Source: Gemmataceae bacterium (GTDB lineage Bacteria > Planctomycetota > Planctomycetia > Gemmatales > Gemmataceae). From it: a stretch of DNA of 64,000 nt. The notes below the pieces were generated by a model. The model ran no database searches. It had not been told where the DNA came from and saw only the letters and a program-made list of their open reading frames with translations. Of this stretch, positions 25,135-34,462 are shown in pieces. The translations under genes and the position numbers were made by a program. The stretch spans positions 62,001-126,000 of the forward strand of contig JALHPZ010000009.1 of NCBI GenBank assembly GCA_022842245.1, given 5' to 3'. Positions within the stretch are counted from its first letter, which is position 1. Each line of letters opens with the position of its first letter.

Positions 25135-27300
25135 TTGAACATCCCGCCGAAGCCTCGCTTTCCCGCCGTCGTGACTCGGTTCCTGATTTTCCTGCTGATC
25201 GCGATCCCGACCGCGCCCCGCGCGGCCGCGGAGCCGTTGCATTTCGAGAACGACATCGCCCCGCTGCTGGCACGGTACAACTGCAATTCGTCCGGCTGCC
25301 ACGGCAAGGCCGAAGGGCAGGGCGGGTTCAAACTCTCCGTGTTCGGCTTCGATCCGGCGGCCGACTACGCCAGCCTCGTGAAGGAAGGCCGGGGCCGGCG
25401 TGTCTTAGCTTCAGCGGCGGAGGAGAGCCTTCTGCTTCGCAAAGCGTCCGGCCGCTCGCCGCACGGCGGCGGCACGCGATTGAAGGCCGACACGCGGGAC
25501 TATCGCACGCTGCGGGACTGGATTGCGGCCGGCGCGCCGCTCGGCGACCCGAACGCGCCACGCGTCGTCGGCATCCGCGTCGACCCAACGGAAATGTTGA
25601 TGGCGCCGCGCGGTTCGGGATCGATTCGGGTGTTCGCGACGCGATCCGACGGGCGAGAGCAGGACGTGACCGAGCACGCGAGGTACCAGACGAACAGCGA
25701 GTCGGTCGCGACGGCGACGGCGGAGGGTCGCATCGAATCGCACGACGTGCCAGGCGAGGCGGCCGTGATGGCGGCGTATCGCGGGCACGTGGCGGTGTGC
25801 AACGTACTCGTACCGAGGCCGGGGTCGATGGTCACGCACGCCGCGCCGCGGTTCAACGCGATCGACGAACACGTGGATCGCAAGCTCGCGAAACTGAACA
25901 TCGCGCCGTCGGGCGTGTGCGACGATGCGACGTTCTTCCGCCGCATCCATCTCGACCTCGTCGGGCTGTTGCCGGAGCCGGACGCGGCACGGGCGTTCCT
26001 CGACAGCGCCGACAAGGATAAGCGGGCGAAGGCGGTGGACTCGCTGCTCGCGCGGCCGGAATTCGCCGACCTGATGGCGCTGCGCTGGGCGGACCTCCTA
26101 CGCGTGGATCGACGGTTGCTCGGCCACGAGCGGGCGTATGCCTATCATCGCTGGATCCGAGATTCGTTCCGAGAGAACAAGCCGTTCGATGAGTTCGCCC
26201 GTGAACTCGTATCGGCCGCAGGGCCGCTCGCGGATGTGCCGGCGGCGAACTTCTTCAAAGTGGTGACGAAGCCGGGCGAAGCGGCGAGCACGGTATCGCA
26301 GGCGTTCCTTGGCGTGCGCATCGCGTGTGCGGAGTGCCACCACCACCCGACGGACCGCTGGACGCAGACGGACTACGCCGGCATGCTCGCGTTCTTTTCG
26401 CCGGTGGGCGTGCGCGGGGACGCCGTGCTCGCGTCGGGCGATCCAATCTCGAAACACCCTCGCACCGGCGAACCGGTCTTCGCCCACTCGCTCGGCACGA
26501 CGATGCCGTCGGCGAATCCGCCCGGCGATCGGCGCGCCGTACTCGCCGGCTGGATGACCGACCCCGCGAACCCGTACTTCGCCCGGAACTTCGCGAACCG
26601 CATCTGGGCGTTCCTATTCGGTCGCGGCATCGTTGATCCGGTAGACGACGTGCGCGCGACGAACCCACCGAGCCATCCGGAACTCCTCGACCTTCTTGCG
26701 AAACGCGCGATCGAAACGAAGTACGACACGCGGGCGATGGTGAAGTTCATCGCCGCGTCGCGGGCCTACCAGAGCGATTCGAAGCCGAATGCGAGCAACG
26801 AGAAGGACGAACGGAACTTCTCCCGGGCGCTCTTGAGACGACCAAGCGCGGAGGTTCTGCTGGACATGATCGGTCAGGCGACGGGCGTGCCAGACCGCTT
26901 TGCGGGGCTACCCGCCGGCACGCGCGCCGTGCAGGTGTGGGACAGCGAGACGAAGCAACCCTTCCTGCGGCTTTTCGGCCGGCCGATGCGCGCCACCGCC
27001 TGCGAGTGCGAGCGCAACGTCGAACCGAGTTCCACGCAGGTGCTGCACCTGTTGAACTCGCCCGATTTCCAGCGTCGGCTTTCGCATCCCGAGGGCCGCG
27101 TCGCGAAGGTCGTCCGCGCCGTGGCGGATGACGTGAAGCTGACGGAACATCTGTTCTTTGCCTACTATTCCCGCCGCCCGACCGCAGCCGAGACGAAGAA
27201 GGTCGTGGAATTCCTGGCGAACAAGCCCGACCGCCAAAAGGCTGCCGAAGACCTGGCGTGGGTGCTGCTGAACTCGATCGAATTCACGTTCAACCACTGA
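25135..27300 (+). CDS. DUF1549/DUF1553 secreted protein with CX4CH motif
   Basis: A 721-residue exported protein. An N-terminal signal peptide precedes a cytochrome-like region with RYNCNSSGCHGKAEGQGGF, a CX4CH motif (Cys50, Cys55, His56), then a Big2-type segment, DUF1549 (about 240-440) and DUF1553 (about 500-700; SHPELLDLLA, RAYQSDS). These domains are found almost only in planctomycetes and relatives, always beside DUF1501 genes, and are thought to act in the periplasm; biochemical roles are unknown. The start is unclear: TTG 25135 has a weak site, and GTG 25171 would put MTRFLIFLLIAIP right at the N-terminus, a better signal peptide. Confidence 0.85.
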   Translation: MNIPPKPRFPAVVTRFLIFLLIAIPTAPRAAAEPLHFENDIAPLLARYNCNSSGCHGKAEGQGGFKLSVFGFDPAADYASLVKEGRGRRVLASAAEESLLLRKASGRSPHGGGTRLKADTRDYRTLRDWIAAGAPLGDPNAPRVVGIRVDPTEMLMAPRGSGSIRVFATRSDGREQDVTEHARYQTNSESVATATAEGRIESHDVPGEAAVMAAYRGHVAVCNVLVPRPGSMVTHAAPRFNAIDEHVDRKLAKLNIAPSGVCDDATFFRRIHLDLVGLLPEPDAARAFLDSADKDKRAKAVDSLLARPEFADLMALRWADLLRVDRRLLGHERAYAYHRWIRDSFRENKPFDEFARELVSAAGPLADVPAANFFKVVTKPGEAASTVSQAFLGVRIACAECHHHPTDRWTQTDYAGMLAFFSPVGVRGDAVLASGDPISKHPRTGEPVFAHSLGTTMPSANPPGDRRAVLAGWMTDPANPYFARNFANRIWAFLFGRGIVDPVDDVRATNPPSHPELLDLLAKRAIETKYDTRAMVKFIAASRAYQSDSKPNASNEKDERNFSRALLRRPSAEVLLDMIGQATGVPDRFAGLPAGTRAVQVWDSETKQPFLRLFGRPMRATACECERNVEPSSTQVLHLLNSPDFQRRLSHPEGRVAKVVRAVADDVKLTEHLFFAYYSRRPTAAETKKVVEFLANKPDRQKAAEDLAWVLLNSIEFTFNH

Positions 27301-27308
27301 GGGCCGCC

Positions 27309-28619
27309 ATGGCGCGCTCCCGATTCTGCGATGGTTTCTCCCGGCGCGATAGCATCCGCCTCGGCGCGGCCGCGCTCTTCGGCCTTCCTTTCACCACGCG
27401 GAACCTGCTCGCTGCCGACGCGAAGAAGGACGTCTCCCTCATCTATGTCTTCCTCCACGGCGGCCTCAGCACCATCGACACGTTCGACCTGAAGCCCGGC
27501 GCACCCGCCGAATTCCGCGGTGATTTTGCACCGATCCCGACGAAGATCCCCGGCCTGCAGGTCTGCGAGCACCTGCCGAAGGTCGCGAAGGAAGTCGACA
27601 AGTTCTCGCTCGTCCGCTCCTTCACGCACCACAACTCGGACCACGGACCCGCCGACCACTACATGCTCACCGGGTACTTCCCCGGTCCCGGGTTCAACGG
27701 CGGGCTTTCGCCGAACAACCACAAGCCAGCGTTCGGCGCGATCCTCTCGAAGAAACTCGGCCCGCGCGGCTCGGTGCCGCCGTACGTCTGCCTGCCCAAG
27801 ATGCACCCGAGCGCCGGCTCCGCGTACCTTGGCGCGGCCCACGCGCCGTTCGTCATCGATGGCGATCCGAGCGCGGCCAACTTCTCCGTCCCCGACCTCG
27901 CGCCGCCTCCGGTTGTCGCGTCCGATCGGCTCGACGACCGGCGTAAACTGCTCGATACGGTCGACCGTTTCCAGAAATCGGCCGAAAGCCGCGCCAACAC
28001 GGCCGCCGGCGCGGTGGAAACGTTTCGCGGCAAGGCGTTCGACCTCATGACTTCTGCCGACGCGAAGAAGGCCTTCGACATCGCCGCCGAGCCCGAGAAA
28101 CTGCGCGACGCCTACGGCCGGCATTCGCTCGGTCAGTCGTGCCTGCTCGCGCGCCGGCTCGTCGAGGCCGGCGTCCGCTGCGTCACCGTCGACCACAGCA
28201 ACTGGGATACGCACGACGGCAACTTCCGCACGCTCAAAGATTCGCTGCTGCCCCAGTTCGATTCCGCCATCGCCACGCTTTTCCGCGATCTCTCCGAACG
28301 CGGCCTGCTCGTCAGCACGCTCGTCGTTGTCACGGGAGAGTTCGGCCGTACCCCGCGCATCAACAAGAATGCCGGCCGCGACCACTGGGGGCCAGGCTTC
28401 ACCGTGCTAATGGGTGGAGGCGGCCTCAGGAACGGCATCACCGTCGGCGCGACGAACGCCCGCGCCGAACGGCCCGTCGACGCGCCGTACGGCCCCGAAG
28501 ACCTCGCCGCCACGCTCATGGGTCGGTTCGGCATCGATCCGCAATCCGAATTCCACACGCCTGACGGCCGGCCGATCATGGTCGTCAACAACGGCAAACC
28601 GATCCGCGAACTGCTCTGA
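27309..28619 (+). CDS. DUF1501 protein, Tat-exported
   Basis: A 436-residue DUF1501 protein, the usual partner of DUF1549/1553 proteins. A twin-arginine signal (SRRDSIRLGAAALFG) opens it. The alkaline-phosphatase-like core has LIYVFLHGGLSTIDTFDLKP near the start, ARRLVEAGVRCVTVDHSNWD in the middle and TGEFGRTPRINKNAGRDHWG near the end. Probably a secreted enzyme of the sulfatase/phosphatase superfold acting on an unknown substrate. It starts eight bases after its DUF1549/1553 partner. Confidence 0.88.
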   Translation: MARSRFCDGFSRRDSIRLGAAALFGLPFTTRNLLAADAKKDVSLIYVFLHGGLSTIDTFDLKPGAPAEFRGDFAPIPTKIPGLQVCEHLPKVAKEVDKFSLVRSFTHHNSDHGPADHYMLTGYFPGPGFNGGLSPNNHKPAFGAILSKKLGPRGSVPPYVCLPKMHPSAGSAYLGAAHAPFVIDGDPSAANFSVPDLAPPPVVASDRLDDRRKLLDTVDRFQKSAESRANTAAGAVETFRGKAFDLMTSADAKKAFDIAAEPEKLRDAYGRHSLGQSCLLARRLVEAGVRCVTVDHSNWDTHDGNFRTLKDSLLPQFDSAIATLFRDLSERGLLVSTLVVVTGEFGRTPRINKNAGRDHWGPGFTVLMGGGGLRNGITVGATNARAERPVDAPYGPEDLAATLMGRFGIDPQSEFHTPDGRPIMVVNNGKPIRELL

Positions 28620-28628
28620 GGCCCGCCG

Positions 28629-30890
28629 ATGCCGCGCTTCCCGATCGCCGCGCTCGCCCTCCTCGCGACGGCGTCCGTCGCCGACGCCGTGCCGCCGACG
28701 CTCTCGTACGTCTTCCCCGCCGGCGGCCAGCGCGGTTCGAGTGTTCCGTTGCGCGTCGGCGGCCTGTTCCTCCACGATCGCAGCCAGCTCGATATCGATG
28801 GTTTGAAGTTCACGGAATCCCTGAAACCCATCCCGCGCATCTGGTTCGAGGGGCCGATTCTGCCACTCCCCGAATCGCAGCAGGCCGAAGATTACCCCGT
28901 CGACCGCACGGCGACGCTATCGATCCCGAAGGACGCGCCGCGCGGCCCGCACCGCGCCCGCGTCTGGACATCTCAGGGTGCGCACACCGGGCCGGCGTTC
29001 GTCGTCGGCGACCTGCCGGAAGTGGTGGAAGCGGAGATCGACGGAGACCCGATCCCGGTGCCGGTGATTCTGCCTGTCACCGCGAACGGCCGCATTTTCC
29101 CCCGCGAGGACATCGACCTCTGGTCCTTCGCTGCGAAGAAGGGGGAGTCGATCACTGCTTTCGCGATGGTCACCGCGATCCGGTCCCCGGTCGTTCCACT
29201 CCTGGAAATCGTGGATGAAAAGGGTCTCGTGCTCGCGGAGCAGCCGCGACGGCCGGGCTTTGGGCAGGATGCGGCCGTCCGCTTCGTCGCGCCGGCCGAC
29301 GGGCGCTACGCCGTGCGCGTGCGCGACGCGCGGAACGCCGGCGGACAGTCGAACGTCTATCGCCTCACGATCACCGCCGGGCCGGTCGTGGATCGCGTCT
29401 TCCCGCTTGGCGGCCGTCGCGGAACGACGCTGAAGCTAGAACTCGTTGGCCAGTCGGTGCCGGGTTCGCGCGAGATCGCCATCCCCGCCGATGCGCCGGC
29501 GATGTGGAACCTGAACATCGCCAGTGCGAACGCCGTCGCGCTCGACGTGGACGACCTGCCGGAATTCGTCGGCCCGAAGAAGGACGAAATTCCCGTTCCC
29601 GCCACGCTCAACGGCCGAGTCGGTCGGCCGACCGTGCACGACCACTGGCGACTGACCCTCAAGAAGGGCGTCAAGTACGAAATCGATTTGCTCGCGCGCT
29701 CGCTCGGTTCGCAACTGTGCGGTAGCATCGTCGTCCGCGATCCGACCGGCAAGGAACTCGCGCGCGGCGAGTCGCCCGATCCTTCCGCTGATCCGAATCT
29801 CGCATTCACTCCGCCGGACGACGGGGTTTATTCAATTGGCGTCGTCGAACGATTCCGAACGGGTGGCGATTTCCCTTATCGATTGAAGGTCCAAGACGCG
29901 ACGCCGCCGAAGCCCGGCGTGCGCCTCGCGGTGGCCAACGACATCGTGATGGTGCCGCGCGGCTCGACGATCAAATTGAAGGTGACGGCCCATCGGTCCG
30001 GCGGCTTCACTGGTCCAATTTCACTCCATTTACAAGGCCTACCCGCCGGAATCACTGCGACCGCGGCCACGATCGGCGAGAAGCAATCTGCCGCCGAAAT
30101 CGCTCTGACCGCCGATACGGTCGCGAAGGTCCAGCCCGGTCGCGCGTCGCTTGTTGGCATCTCCTCACTCGGTACGCATGCCGCGACGGCTAACGATTCG
30201 GATCGGTTCTTCATCCTCGCGACGGTGCCGACGCCGTTCAAGCTCGCCGGCGATTACACGATGGGCAACGCCCCGCGCGGCCAGCCGTATTCGCGCAAGT
30301 ACCGGCTCGAACGGAACGGCTTCGACGGGCCGATCACGGTTTCGCTGGCGGATCGGCAGGTGCGGCACCTGCAAGGTGCGGACGGCGACGCCCTGATCCT
30401 GAAACCCGGCACCACGGAGTTCACCTTTTCGGCCCGGCTACCAGCGTGGATCGAAACGGGCCGCACCTGCCGTGTGACTCTCATGGCCGTCGGGCGAGTC
30501 CGCGACGCCGACGGGACCGAACACGCGGTCGCCTTCACGTCGACGGAGCAGAACCATCAGTTGATCGTGGTACCGGAGCCGGGGCGGCTGGGTGTCGAAA
30601 TCGCCGGCGATGTCTTGGTCGCCGCGCCGGGCCGGACCCTGCGCGTGCCGGTCCGAGTGGTACGGGCGAAAGGTCTGGCCGGCGCGGCGAAGGTCGAACT
30701 CGTATTGCCCGCGCACTGGCGTGGCGTGACGGCCGACTCGATCGATCTGCCGGCCGATTCGGAGCACGGCATTCTGGTTATTCGATTTGCCCAAGGGGAA
30801 GTTGGTCCGTTCAACCGTTCGGCCTCGTTGCGCGCAACCGTCGGCGACGTCGTTGCCGAGGCGAAACTCGAAATCCTTGCGCCGCGTTGA
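28629..30890 (+). CDS. Secreted protein with bacterial pre-peptidase C-terminal (PPC)-like repeats
   Basis: A 753-residue exported protein. It has a signal peptide ending ASVADA, an IPT/TIG-like opening (PPTLSYVFPAGGQRGSSVPL) and at least two PPC-type beta-sandwich domains, recognisable by the repeated pattern 'D.W.F.AKKG...', e.g. EDIDLWSFAAKKGESI and HDHWRLTLKKGVKYE. The rest is further beta-sandwich sequence. It follows the DUF1501 gene by nine bases, making a three-gene module. No protease domain is visible, so it is probably an accessory or surface-binding partner. Confidence 0.82.
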   Translation: MPRFPIAALALLATASVADAVPPTLSYVFPAGGQRGSSVPLRVGGLFLHDRSQLDIDGLKFTESLKPIPRIWFEGPILPLPESQQAEDYPVDRTATLSIPKDAPRGPHRARVWTSQGAHTGPAFVVGDLPEVVEAEIDGDPIPVPVILPVTANGRIFPREDIDLWSFAAKKGESITAFAMVTAIRSPVVPLLEIVDEKGLVLAEQPRRPGFGQDAAVRFVAPADGRYAVRVRDARNAGGQSNVYRLTITAGPVVDRVFPLGGRRGTTLKLELVGQSVPGSREIAIPADAPAMWNLNIASANAVALDVDDLPEFVGPKKDEIPVPATLNGRVGRPTVHDHWRLTLKKGVKYEIDLLARSLGSQLCGSIVVRDPTGKELARGESPDPSADPNLAFTPPDDGVYSIGVVERFRTGGDFPYRLKVQDATPPKPGVRLAVANDIVMVPRGSTIKLKVTAHRSGGFTGPISLHLQGLPAGITATAATIGEKQSAAEIALTADTVAKVQPGRASLVGISSLGTHAATANDSDRFFILATVPTPFKLAGDYTMGNAPRGQPYSRKYRLERNGFDGPITVSLADRQVRHLQGADGDALILKPGTTEFTFSARLPAWIETGRTCRVTLMAVGRVRDADGTEHAVAFTSTEQNHQLIVVPEPGRLGVEIAGDVLVAAPGRTLRVPVRVVRAKGLAGAAKVELVLPAHWRGVTADSIDLPADSEHGILVIRFAQGEVGPFNRSASLRATVGDVVAEAKLEILAPR

Positions 30891-30976
30891 GGCGGATTGG
30901 CGAATTGCCCTTTCTTCCCGCCAACGGATCGCATACACTTCGCGAACGGATGCCCCTTCGACCGGGACGGATTCCC

Positions 30977-31633
30977 ATGGCCGCGACGACCTCCAACGAT
31001 CTGACCCGCCACCAACTCGAGGAACTGGACGCGCTGCTCCAGCGGATGCTCGCCGCACCCGCGCAGACGCAGCAACCGCACCGGACACCGCCGCCCGCCG
31101 TGCCGCCGGTGGTCGAGAGTTGGCGTATTGACCGTGCGGAAATACCGATGCCGCGCCTGCAACTCGAACCGCCGGCCGCGGCCCCGGCACCCTCGCCTGC
31201 TTCGATGCCGACCGTCGCCTTCGTGCCGGCCGAGCCGCCAATCCCTCCGCTTGCTCCGGAACCATCGTTGTCCGAACCGCTCGAGGAGGTCTTCGCAGCG
31301 GTGCCAGTGACGCCGTCGCAGCCGTTCGCTCCACCCCCCGCGCCTGAGCCGATCCCGGAACCGATCGCGTTGCGCCCTGCCGATCCGGCACCGCGCGCGA
31401 TCGAAACCGATTTCGTGATTCCACCGGTGGTGGAAGCGTCGAGAATGCCTCTCTGGATGCGGCCGGTGCAGGCCGTGAATTGGGTGGCAGAGGAGACGCT
31501 CGTGGCCCTCGGGGGCGAATCGCTGACGCGCCCGATGGCGAAGTGGGCGCTCGGTCTCGCCGGCCTCGCGATGATCGGTGTCGCCGTGGCGTGGGTCGCG
31601 ACGGGCGGGCGCCTCGTCGCGTCGTTCCGGTAA
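30977..31633 (+). CDS. Proline-rich protein with C-terminal membrane segment
   Basis: A 218-residue protein. A short helical start (SNDLTRHQLEELDALLQRML) precedes a long Pro/Ala/Glu-rich linker. Near the C-terminus is MPLWMRPVQAVNWVAEETLV and one membrane segment (WALGLAGLAMIGVAVAWVA) close to the end. It could link a cytoplasmic or membrane partner through a flexible spacer. Function unknown. Its stop codon directly abuts that of the convergent gene at 31634. Confidence 0.6.
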   Translation: MAATTSNDLTRHQLEELDALLQRMLAAPAQTQQPHRTPPPAVPPVVESWRIDRAEIPMPRLQLEPPAAAPAPSPASMPTVAFVPAEPPIPPLAPEPSLSEPLEEVFAAVPVTPSQPFAPPPAPEPIPEPIALRPADPAPRAIETDFVIPPVVEASRMPLWMRPVQAVNWVAEETLVALGGESLTRPMAKWALGLAGLAMIGVAVAWVATGGRLVASFR

Positions 31634-34315
31634 TCATTTCGTGCGGAAACCGATCACTTGCACGTCGCCTGGGTGGACCCGAACGCGCACCGTATCGTCC
31701 CTCAACTCCATCGCGCGTCCTGAGGTCCACTCCGTAGCTGCTTTCGCGGCGAATTTCGATTTCAGAATCACGTCCACGAATTGCCGCCGGTCGACGCGGG
31801 CCACGCCGGATGGGGTCTTGTCCACCCCCCGGTTGTTCATGAGCAAGACGAGATACCCGTTGGCGGTCGCGTTCACCTGATAAAGGATCTCGCCGTTGGG
31901 CCGGTCGCCGTTGGCGAGTCGCGCGTCGACAGGGAGCAGGCCGTCGGTCAGGCCGTTCACGAGCCAGGGCAGGGCGGGGTGGGCGCGTTCGTCCTGCCCG
32001 ATCGTGCCGGGAATGAGTGAGACGATGACCGCCCCCTCGCCAATGTCGTGGCGAGCGAGGATCGGCGAGCCGTTACTCGCGGTAGCCAGTGCCGTCGCCG
32101 TGTGCAACTCGGCCGATTCGCACTCGTAGGGTACGCACGCACGGACCGCGCCGTCGGCGGGTTTCCATTCGTCGTTCACCTTCCGAGTGCTGGTGAGTTT
32201 CAAGCCGAGCAGGGACTCGGGCAGTTGACCCCGCGCGGCGTCGGCGTTGACGACGAGCGTGCCGCCTTTGCGAACGTAGTCTTCGAGAACCTTCGGCCAG
32301 AGACCCGATAGATCCACATTGCCGGCCGCGATCAGCACGGGATAGCGGAAGATCGCATCCGCCTTGTTCGGTCGGTCGACGAGTACGTCGAAGGTATTCC
32401 CGTAGCGGCCGCTCGGCAGGCTCTGCGCGTCCGGCGCGGCTGGCTGGCCTTCGACGATGCCAACGGGGTGCCAGAGCACGTTGAACAGTTCCCGCAACTC
32501 GCGGTCGGCGGTGTTCTCGGGGAAGTGGTGCAGCATCTTGCAAGAGTAGTTCACTCGCTCGTAGCCGTGTCCGGCGGAGAGCAGCACACCGACCGGCGCG
32601 ATCGGTTCGCCGCGGTCCGGCAGGCGGGACGCGAAGGCTTGGAACTCTTCCGTCGCGCGGCCGAATGGCGAGAGTTGAATCGGGTGCGTGCCGGGGCCGG
32701 GCTGCATCCACTGGTTGCCAAGGCCCTGTTCCCAAAACGTCGCGGCCACGCCGGAAAGGTAGTTCAGGTAGTACATCTTGCGATACCAGCCGACGCTGAC
32801 GCCGTCGGTGATGGCGTACTTACTGTGGAACCATCCGGGGGCGCCACGCGGCACAACGGGGTTCTGCGTGAAATAGTTACATGCGTCGCCGAAGTTGCCG
32901 CTGGCGTAGTTGATCCACGCGCCGCCGTATTGCCGCGCCGCCCCGCGCTCGAAGGCGATACGCATCGGCGCGTGCACGTTCGTGGCATCGAGTTCGTAGC
33001 CGACGACCTTCGCGCCCGACTCGTGATAGGCGTGCACCAGCGCGATCGAATCGACTGACAAGCACGAGATCCCCTTCGCCCAGTGATCCTCCGCCACAGG
33101 CGTCTTGTAAAACTTCGTCCACGCCGCCGCCTGTTGCTTCTTCAGGTCCGCCATCATCGCGTTCAGGTGCTCGCGGCGCGTGGGTGACAGCGGTTTCGCC
33201 GGCATACCGATACCCGACGTCGCGAGCGCCTCGCCATGGATGTAGCCGAGGAATTGCTCCTTCAGTGGTCCTGTTAGTGATTGATAGGTCGCGGGGCCGG
33301 ATTTCTCCGTGTAAGTCGGGCTGGCATAGTTCGTCATGATGTAGAACGGCGTCTTCGATTTCTCCAGCCATGTCCGCAACGGAGTGCCCGCGGACAGGTC
33401 CGGGGATGCACCGAGGTACAAGCCTGGCACGAGGCCCGGCCACGAGAGGATCGGTAGGTCCTTGCGGCCGGCATACTGCTTCGCGAACTTCTCGCGGATG
33501 TCCGTCGGCGTCGATTGGTTGAAGAAGACATCGTATTTAGTCAACGAATCGATCTTCGTTTTCTCCCACGTCTTCGCGTCCGCCTCGATACCGCCCCACA
33601 TCGTGTAGTCGCGCCCCGCGAGGGTGGGTCGTTTCCAATACATCGCGATTCCCTTCGCCTTGCCACGCCAAGCGGCGCCGTTCTTCGGCTGAAGCGAAAA
33701 CGAATCGAGATAGGCAAACGGTGGCTTCTCCCGGCCGTTGGGCAAGAAACTCAGGTCGTCCGTGAGCAGGACCGCGTCGACCTGCCGCCAGCCCTCACCG
33801 GGTTTGTCGATTGCTAGTTCCAGCCGCGCCGGCCCGGCCGAGAGATCGCCCTCGATGGAAGCCCAGCCGAACGAGAAGCCCCAGTAGAGTTGGTACTCGT
33901 CGTTCTCCGGCACGATCGGTTGCGTTCCCAATTCGCCACTGAGGGCCGCCTTACCGTTCTGCTTCACAGCGATCGTGATCGGCTCGCTCTTCCGCCGATG
34001 ATCGACGTACCGCACCCACGCGCGATACTTCCCCGCGCGCGGCACAACGAATTCCCGCCCGCAACTCGCCTTTGTTTCGCTGGCGGCCGCTCCCATCGAG
34101 TTCCATTCGCTCTCGCCGCCCTGCGTCCACTCCGCCGAGATGCCCGGCCCCGCCACGCCCCACTTGCCCGTCGGCTTCGCTTCGCCCGTCCAGTATGCGA
34201 ACGACCCCTCGACGCCGTCGAACCATTCCGGCTCGTACCAGAGATACACTGGCGGCTTGTCGGCGGCGACAACGGGAATGGCCAGGAAGAGCAGAATCAC
34301 AACGGAGCGAAACAT
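31634..34315 (-). CDS. Large secreted protein of unknown function (glycosidase-like layout)
   Basis: An 893-residue exported protein. It has a signal peptide (MFRSVVILLFLAIPVVAA), a carbohydrate-binding-like N-terminal beta domain (YLWYEPEWFDGVEG, then KYRAWVRYVD), a central alpha/beta region with IAMYWKRPTLAGRDYTMWGG and SCLSVDSIALVHAYH, and a C-terminal part resembling the beta-galactosidase trimerisation fold (LEDYVRKGGTLVVNADAARG). This layout is reminiscent of GH-like planctomycete proteins, but no catalytic pair can be named. A GGAA ribosome site precedes ATG 34315; the frame extends upstream into repeat DNA. Confidence 0.75.
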   Translation of the reverse strand: MFRSVVILLFLAIPVVAADKPPVYLWYEPEWFDGVEGSFAYWTGEAKPTGKWGVAGPGISAEWTQGGESEWNSMGAAASETKASCGREFVVPRAGKYRAWVRYVDHRRKSEPITIAVKQNGKAALSGELGTQPIVPENDEYQLYWGFSFGWASIEGDLSAGPARLELAIDKPGEGWRQVDAVLLTDDLSFLPNGREKPPFAYLDSFSLQPKNGAAWRGKAKGIAMYWKRPTLAGRDYTMWGGIEADAKTWEKTKIDSLTKYDVFFNQSTPTDIREKFAKQYAGRKDLPILSWPGLVPGLYLGASPDLSAGTPLRTWLEKSKTPFYIMTNYASPTYTEKSGPATYQSLTGPLKEQFLGYIHGEALATSGIGMPAKPLSPTRREHLNAMMADLKKQQAAAWTKFYKTPVAEDHWAKGISCLSVDSIALVHAYHESGAKVVGYELDATNVHAPMRIAFERGAARQYGGAWINYASGNFGDACNYFTQNPVVPRGAPGWFHSKYAITDGVSVGWYRKMYYLNYLSGVAATFWEQGLGNQWMQPGPGTHPIQLSPFGRATEEFQAFASRLPDRGEPIAPVGVLLSAGHGYERVNYSCKMLHHFPENTADRELRELFNVLWHPVGIVEGQPAAPDAQSLPSGRYGNTFDVLVDRPNKADAIFRYPVLIAAGNVDLSGLWPKVLEDYVRKGGTLVVNADAARGQLPESLLGLKLTSTRKVNDEWKPADGAVRACVPYECESAELHTATALATASNGSPILARHDIGEGAVIVSLIPGTIGQDERAHPALPWLVNGLTDGLLPVDARLANGDRPNGEILYQVNATANGYLVLLMNNRGVDKTPSGVARVDRRQFVDVILKSKFAAKAATEWTSGRAMELRDDTVRVRVHPGDVQVIGFRTK

Positions 34316-34365
34316 TGCGATGAGTTCCGGATGAAAGACAGAATGGCCACCAGGAGGCACAAAGA

Positions 34366-34406
34366 GACACGAAAAGTAAAGACAATTCCCGTCTTCTATT
34401 CGTGTC
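34366..34406. repeat. Nested hairpin in the intergenic gap (GACACGAA type)
   Basis: GACACGAA (34366-34373) pairs with TTCGTGTC (34399-34406), and inside it AAGAC (34379-34383) pairs with GTCTT (34391-34395). The flank GGCACAAAGAGACACGAAAAG contains repeated CAC-words of the kind seen in short intergenic repeats. No gene in this 147-base gap. Confidence 0.5.
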
Positions 34407-34462
34407 GCCATGAGACGACATGGTTTGGATTCGTCGTATTCGCACGACTCGTGGTTGTTGAT

